Positions 60,889 to 64,000 of a stretch of 64,000 nucleotides of DNA are shown piece after piece. Positions within the stretch are counted from its first letter, which is position 1; each line of letters begins with the position of its first letter. The DNA comes from Bacillota bacterium. Lineage in GTDB: Bacteria > Bacillota > Clostridia > Lachnospirales > Lachnospiraceae. The notes under the pieces were generated by a model that was not told the DNA's origin, searched no databases, and saw only the letters and a program-made list of their open reading frames with translations. The stretch spans positions 124,001 to 188,000 of the forward strand of contig JAEZVF010000115.1 of NCBI GenBank assembly GCA_023443225.1, in the 5' to 3' direction. A program made the position numbers and the translations under genes.

Positions 60889-62235
60889 ATGATAAGATAT
60901 GAATTTCCAAAAGATTTTACATGGGGCGTAGCAGCCGGATCTTATCAGATAGAAGGTGGATGGAAGGAAAAGGGAAAGGGCGAGAGCATATGGGATCGTT
61001 TTTGCCATATTCCGGGAAAAATTAAAGACGGAACGACTGGAGATATTTCTTGTGACTTCTATCATACATATAAAGAAGATATCAGTATGATGAAAGAACT
61101 AGGATATCCGAATTTCTTATATACTATCAGCTGGCCAAGGGTGATACCAGATGGAATTGGTGAAGTAAATCGGGCAGGAATTGAGTTCTATAGAAATGTT
61201 TTGAATTGTCTTCGTGAAAACGGAATTAAATCCTATATTGTACTTTATCACTGGGATCTTCCACAGAAGCTGCAGGAAAAGGGTGGATGGATGAATCGGG
61301 AGATTGTTGACTGGTTTGATAATTATGCTAAAACCATGTACAGCGAATTAGGAGATTTGGTAGATAACTGGATTACTATATTGGAACCATACGTTATCTC
61401 CTTTCTAGGACATTGGTATGGAAAACATGCGCCCGGTTATCATGATTATTCTGCTGCATTAACTGTGGCTCATCATCTTAACTTAGCTCACGGAATAGCA
61501 GTGAAAGCTTTTCGTGAAAGCGGGTTGACTGGTGAAATTGGTATTAAAGTTAATATGGGTATGGTATATCCAGCAGATCCGAGTTCAGCAGCAGATGTTG
61601 CAGCAGCAAATAGAGAAAATATCCAGTCAAACACATTGTTCTGTGATCCAATACTAAAAGGGATCTATCCACAAGATTTCTTCAATTATTTAGAAAAACA
61701 AGGAGTTGTGCTTCCTGATATAAGGCAAGGAGATATGGAGCTTATGTGTCAGGATATTGATTTCTTTGGATTGAACAATTACAATGCGTCATATGTAAAA
61801 GATGGTGGCGAGTGGCCATTATATGTTACGAGTGTAAAGACTGGGAAGCCCACCACTCAGTGTGGATGGGAATATGAACCAGAATGCTTATATGATTTAA
61901 TAAAGATGCTTAACGAGACCTATCATCTTAAGAAAATTATTATTACCGAAAATGGCTGTGCTTCGAATGATTGGGTAGACGATGATGGTAACGTAACTGA
62001 TTCCAAGCGATTAATTTATCTCAAAAATTATCTGAAACAGGTACATAAAGCAATAGAAGAAGGTATTCCACTAAAGGGATATTTTGCCTGGTCATTATTG
62101 GATAATTTTGAGTGGGCAGAAGGATTATCTATACGCTTCGGTATTGTTCATGTGGACTATGATACTTTGAAACGAACACCTAAGGCAAGTGCTTATTGGT
62201 ATACAAATGTTATTAAGAATAATGGTTTTGAGTGA
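60889..62235 (+). CDS. Glycoside hydrolase family 1 with altered active site
   Basis: About 448 residues with the full GH1 barrel: SYQIEGGWKEKGKGESIWD, YHWDLPQKLQEKGGW, nucleophile Glu354 in IITENG and SLLDNFEWAEG. The acid/base Glu166 sits in TILEP where the family has T-F/L-N-E-P, so the Asn contacting the sugar 2-hydroxyl is Leu165. The N-Y-Y motif is N296-N297-Y298, so the Tyr that contacts the nucleophile is Asn297. It should still be a retaining glycosidase, with unusual glycone specificity. The start is the ATG at 60889 after GGAGGAAAG. No signal peptide. Confidence 0.92.
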   Translation: MIRYEFPKDFTWGVAAGSYQIEGGWKEKGKGESIWDRFCHIPGKIKDGTTGDISCDFYHTYKEDISMMKELGYPNFLYTISWPRVIPDGIGEVNRAGIEFYRNVLNCLRENGIKSYIVLYHWDLPQKLQEKGGWMNREIVDWFDNYAKTMYSELGDLVDNWITILEPYVISFLGHWYGKHAPGYHDYSAALTVAHHLNLAHGIAVKAFRESGLTGEIGIKVNMGMVYPADPSSAADVAAANRENIQSNTLFCDPILKGIYPQDFFNYLEKQGVVLPDIRQGDMELMCQDIDFFGLNNYNASYVKDGGEWPLYVTSVKTGKPTTQCGWEYEPECLYDLIKMLNETYHLKKIIITENGCASNDWVDDDGNVTDSKRLIYLKNYLKQVHKAIEEGIPLKGYFAWSLLDNFEWAEGLSIRFGIVHVDYDTLKRTPKASAYWYTNVIKNNGFE

Positions 62236-62596
62236 GATTAAAAGATGTAGAAGTACTAATGGGAGCAGATGACTGCCATGGTATGTACATAGATAGTAAA
62301 AATTATAGTAATTAATAATACAGTAGATCACAGTACACCATTTAAAATATACTGTTTCCGCATTCTACTTATGTTATATATTTTCCTCTGGGAAAACGTG
62401 GGGTATTATGGTAATATATATATTGACTGGGCTGTTCTCAAAAGAGTGTGTTCACTTTATCATTCATTTAACTACTATGGTTTCAATTCTATATAGTTTT
62501 GTTGCAAATATGACATACTATTGTCATGTATTGGCTGATATAATAACTATTGCAGATATCAATGGGTAAAAGAACTTGATAGAAGAGGAAAGATGT
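62236..62596 (+). promoter_or_regulatory. Intergenic region before the radical SAM gene, with one inverted repeat
   Basis: No gene is seen in these 361 bases. ATGACA-TACTAT-TGTCAT (62510-62527) is a perfect 6-base inverted repeat, followed by TATAAT at 62539-62544, a likely -10 without a well-spaced -35. CATACTA inside the repeat also resembles the -10 of forespore promoters. I see no terminator hairpin after the GH1 gene. Confidence 0.35.
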
Positions 62597-63472
62597 ATGC
62601 ATGAGACAAAGGTAAAATCAATTCTGTCTGCGCAGAATGGTATGAATTTATATCGTGGTTGCACTCACGGTTGTATCTACTGTGATTCCAGAAGTACCTG
62701 TTATCAGATACTACATGAGTTTGAAGATATTGAAGTTAAATCCAATGCCGCAGAATTACTAGAACAAGCATTAAGCCGTAAGAGGAAAAAATGCATGATT
62801 GCTACCGGAGGTATGAGCGATCCGTATCTGCCTGCTGAAAAGAATCTAAAGCTTACAAGAAGGTGTCTAGAACTAATTGATGAATATGGTTTTGGGCTTG
62901 CAATACAGACCAAATCCGATTTGATACTTAGGGATCTGGACTTATTAAAAAGTATAAACCGAAAGACAAAATGTGTTGTTCAGATGACGCTTACTACATA
63001 CGATGAGGATTTATGCAGTATTCTAGAACCAAATGTCTGTACAACGAAGCGTCGAGCAGAGGTTTTAAATATCATGAGAGAGGAAGGAATACCAACGATC
63101 TGCTGGATGACACCAATCTTGCCATTTATCAATGATACGGAAGATAATATACATGGCATTTTAGATTACTGTAAGAAAGCTAGGACATATGGAATTCTTC
63201 TCTTTGGAATCGGGGTAACTTTAAGAGATGGGGATAGACAGTACTTTTATAACAAGCTGGATCAAAACTTTCCGGGCATGAAGGAACAGTATATCAAAAC
63301 TTTTGGTAATAATTATAATATTCCTTCACTACAACAAGCTAAACTTATGAGTATAGTAAAATCGGAATGTAAGAAAATCAATATGATATGTGATGATAAA
63401 AAACTATTTGATTATATGCACCTGTTTGAGGATAAGCAGGAAGGAAAACAAATGAGCTTATTTGAAGTTTAG
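62597..63472 (+). CDS. SPL-family radical SAM protein
   Basis: About 291 residues. The radical SAM cluster motif is RGCTHGCIYCDSRST (CxxxCxxC), followed by GGMSDPYLPAE and IQTKSDLILRDLDLL, typical of the spore-photoproduct-lyase-like (SPL) family of stand-alone radical SAM proteins. These are distinct from true SplB, which is longer. The start is the ATG at 62597 after AGAGGAAAG. No neighbours give a substrate. Confidence 0.88.
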   Translation: MHETKVKSILSAQNGMNLYRGCTHGCIYCDSRSTCYQILHEFEDIEVKSNAAELLEQALSRKRKKCMIATGGMSDPYLPAEKNLKLTRRCLELIDEYGFGLAIQTKSDLILRDLDLLKSINRKTKCVVQMTLTTYDEDLCSILEPNVCTTKRRAEVLNIMREEGIPTICWMTPILPFINDTEDNIHGILDYCKKARTYGILLFGIGVTLRDGDRQYFYNKLDQNFPGMKEQYIKTFGNNYNIPSLQQAKLMSIVKSECKKINMICDDKKLFDYMHLFEDKQEGKQMSLFEV

Positions 63473-63509
63473 AATTATAATATTTGCTTATAATTTGCAA
63501 ATTTCAGAC

Positions 63510-63584
63510 AATGCATTAGCAATCAGTTTTGGTTTGTATGGAGCATTAATTGAATTGATAGGAGTGTTCTCACTACCGCGATAA
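63510..63584 (+). pseudogene. Possible gene remnant (EamA/RarD-like fragment)
   Basis: The frame encodes NALAISFGLYGALIELIGVF followed by SLPR and a stop. SFGLYGxxxxLIGV is reminiscent of a RarD (EamA) transporter segment, but no start, ribosome site or rest of the gene is present. Downstream, 63692-63775 has a short open frame (MDAEYVNSIMTLNSKLINN) whose ribosome site touches the ATG. The 528 bases after the radical SAM gene hold nothing else I can support as a gene. Confidence 0.25.
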
Positions 63585-63856
63585 CGATTGTACAGGGACT
63601 TCTTGCTTGATGTAATCATTGAGATTGAGGAAAGTAAGGCGGCAGGTCTTACAGAAAAGGTGATTTTAACAAGTATTACCTTGTAGAGGAGATGGATGCT
63701 GAATACGTTAATTCAATTATGACATTAAATAGTAAGCTCATTAATAATATGCATGCCCAACGAGAGTATAACTAATGTTTCATTCATGATGTATATAGAG
63801 GCGGTTAACTATTGGAATTTACTTAGATAGATGTTTATTATTATAACGTCTTTGAC

Positions 63857-63899
63857 GACTACTTATTTTCAAACTTTTGAGAATAAGTGGTCTTTTTTT
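63857..63899 (+). terminator. Rho-independent terminator near the right edge
   Basis: Stem GACTACTTATTTTC (63857-63870) with GAGAATAAGTGGTC (63879-63892), two G-T pairs, followed by seven T. It would end a transcript from the degraded region or from the radical SAM gene. Confidence 0.8.
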
Positions 63900-64000
63900 G
63901 TTTAGTAACAGAAGAATATTTTAATAGATTTTGTGAGATTTTTTGCAATAACTATCTATATTATGAACTATATAATTTATCTATAGATTCTGTCTCATAA

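Noticed and set aside
62514..62544. A forespore promoter for the radical SAM gene
   Set aside because: CATACTA resembles a -10, but no matching -35 lies at the right spacing.
1..64000. tRNA, rRNA, riboswitch, CRISPR, insertion sequence or toxin-antitoxin loci
   Set aside because: I looked along the window and recognised no cloverleaf, conserved riboswitch core, transposase, repeat array or paired small toxin genes.

Overview
The window looks like chromosomal DNA of a low-GC, anaerobic, endospore-forming Clostridia member, most likely Lachnospiraceae (Lachnoclostridium / Clostridium phytofermentans-like). The support is AT-rich DNA with strong GGAGG ribosome binding sites, a CotJ/CotF spore-coat block, a clostridial F-type ATP synthase operon with a sodium-type c subunit, several ribose-type sugar ABC systems, and catabolic islands each run by an AraC, DeoR or GntR regulator. 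I see no rRNA, tRNA, CRISPR array, insertion sequence or phage genes.

Layout. 1-3.3 kb: end of an MFS pump, LysR/YeiH-type exporter pair, and a formate/nitrite-family channel preceded by a possible 13-codon leader peptide. 3.6-9.6 kb: AraC/GyrI-type regulator with an ASCH-like protein, a chemoreceptor, and a flavin split-barrel protein divergent from a MocR/PdxR-type regulator. 9.6-19.1 kb: a long sugar-sensing island. It has a YesN-like response regulator with a frameshifted 3' end, a YesM-like kinase with almost no extracellular domain, an RbsA-like protein whose nucleotide-binding motifs are all destroyed, a divergent RbsC-like permease, then an apparently functional binding protein/RbsA/RbsC transporter and a metallo-beta-lactamase-fold hydrolase. 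19.4-26 kb: AraC/GyrI regulator, UvrA paralogue, serine hydrolase, LysR and MFS transporter. 26.1-32.9 kb: a DeoR regulator with an orphan sugar-ABC ATPase, divergent from a complete multiple-monosaccharide ABC operon whose promoter is followed by repeated CGAA-containing motifs.

33-41 kb: an unknown gene, then the ten-gene atp operon (Z-I-B-E-F-H-A-G-D-C), with an intrinsic terminator lying between a plausible promoter and the first gene. 41-50.7 kb: M20 amidohydrolase, then an AraC-controlled glycoside island (GPH symporter, GH3 hydrolase, HAD phosphatase, GH2 beta-glucuronidase, pirin). 50.9-55.4 kb: ZIP metal transporter, two related pairs of small CotF-type genes flanking a zinc alcohol dehydrogenase, and a CotJA-CotJB fusion followed by CotJC. 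55.4-58 kb: NagB, and a MarR operon with an EFR1-type flavodoxin/ferredoxin. 58-62.2 kb: GntR and PfkB-family kinase divergent from a DeoC-type aldolase and a GH1 enzyme with altered active-site residues. The last part holds an SPL-family radical SAM gene and a probable gene remnant.

The strongest candidates for an undescribed system are (i) the two-component/dead-ABC island at 9.65-19.1 kb, where a kinase lacking a sensor domain sits with a transporter-like pair that should be unable to hydrolyse ATP, suggesting transporter-shaped sensing; and (ii) the GntR/PfkB/DeoC/GH1 island at 58-62 kb, whose GH1 has lost the Asn that normally contacts the sugar 2-hydroxyl, next to a deoxyribose-phosphate-aldolase homologue.
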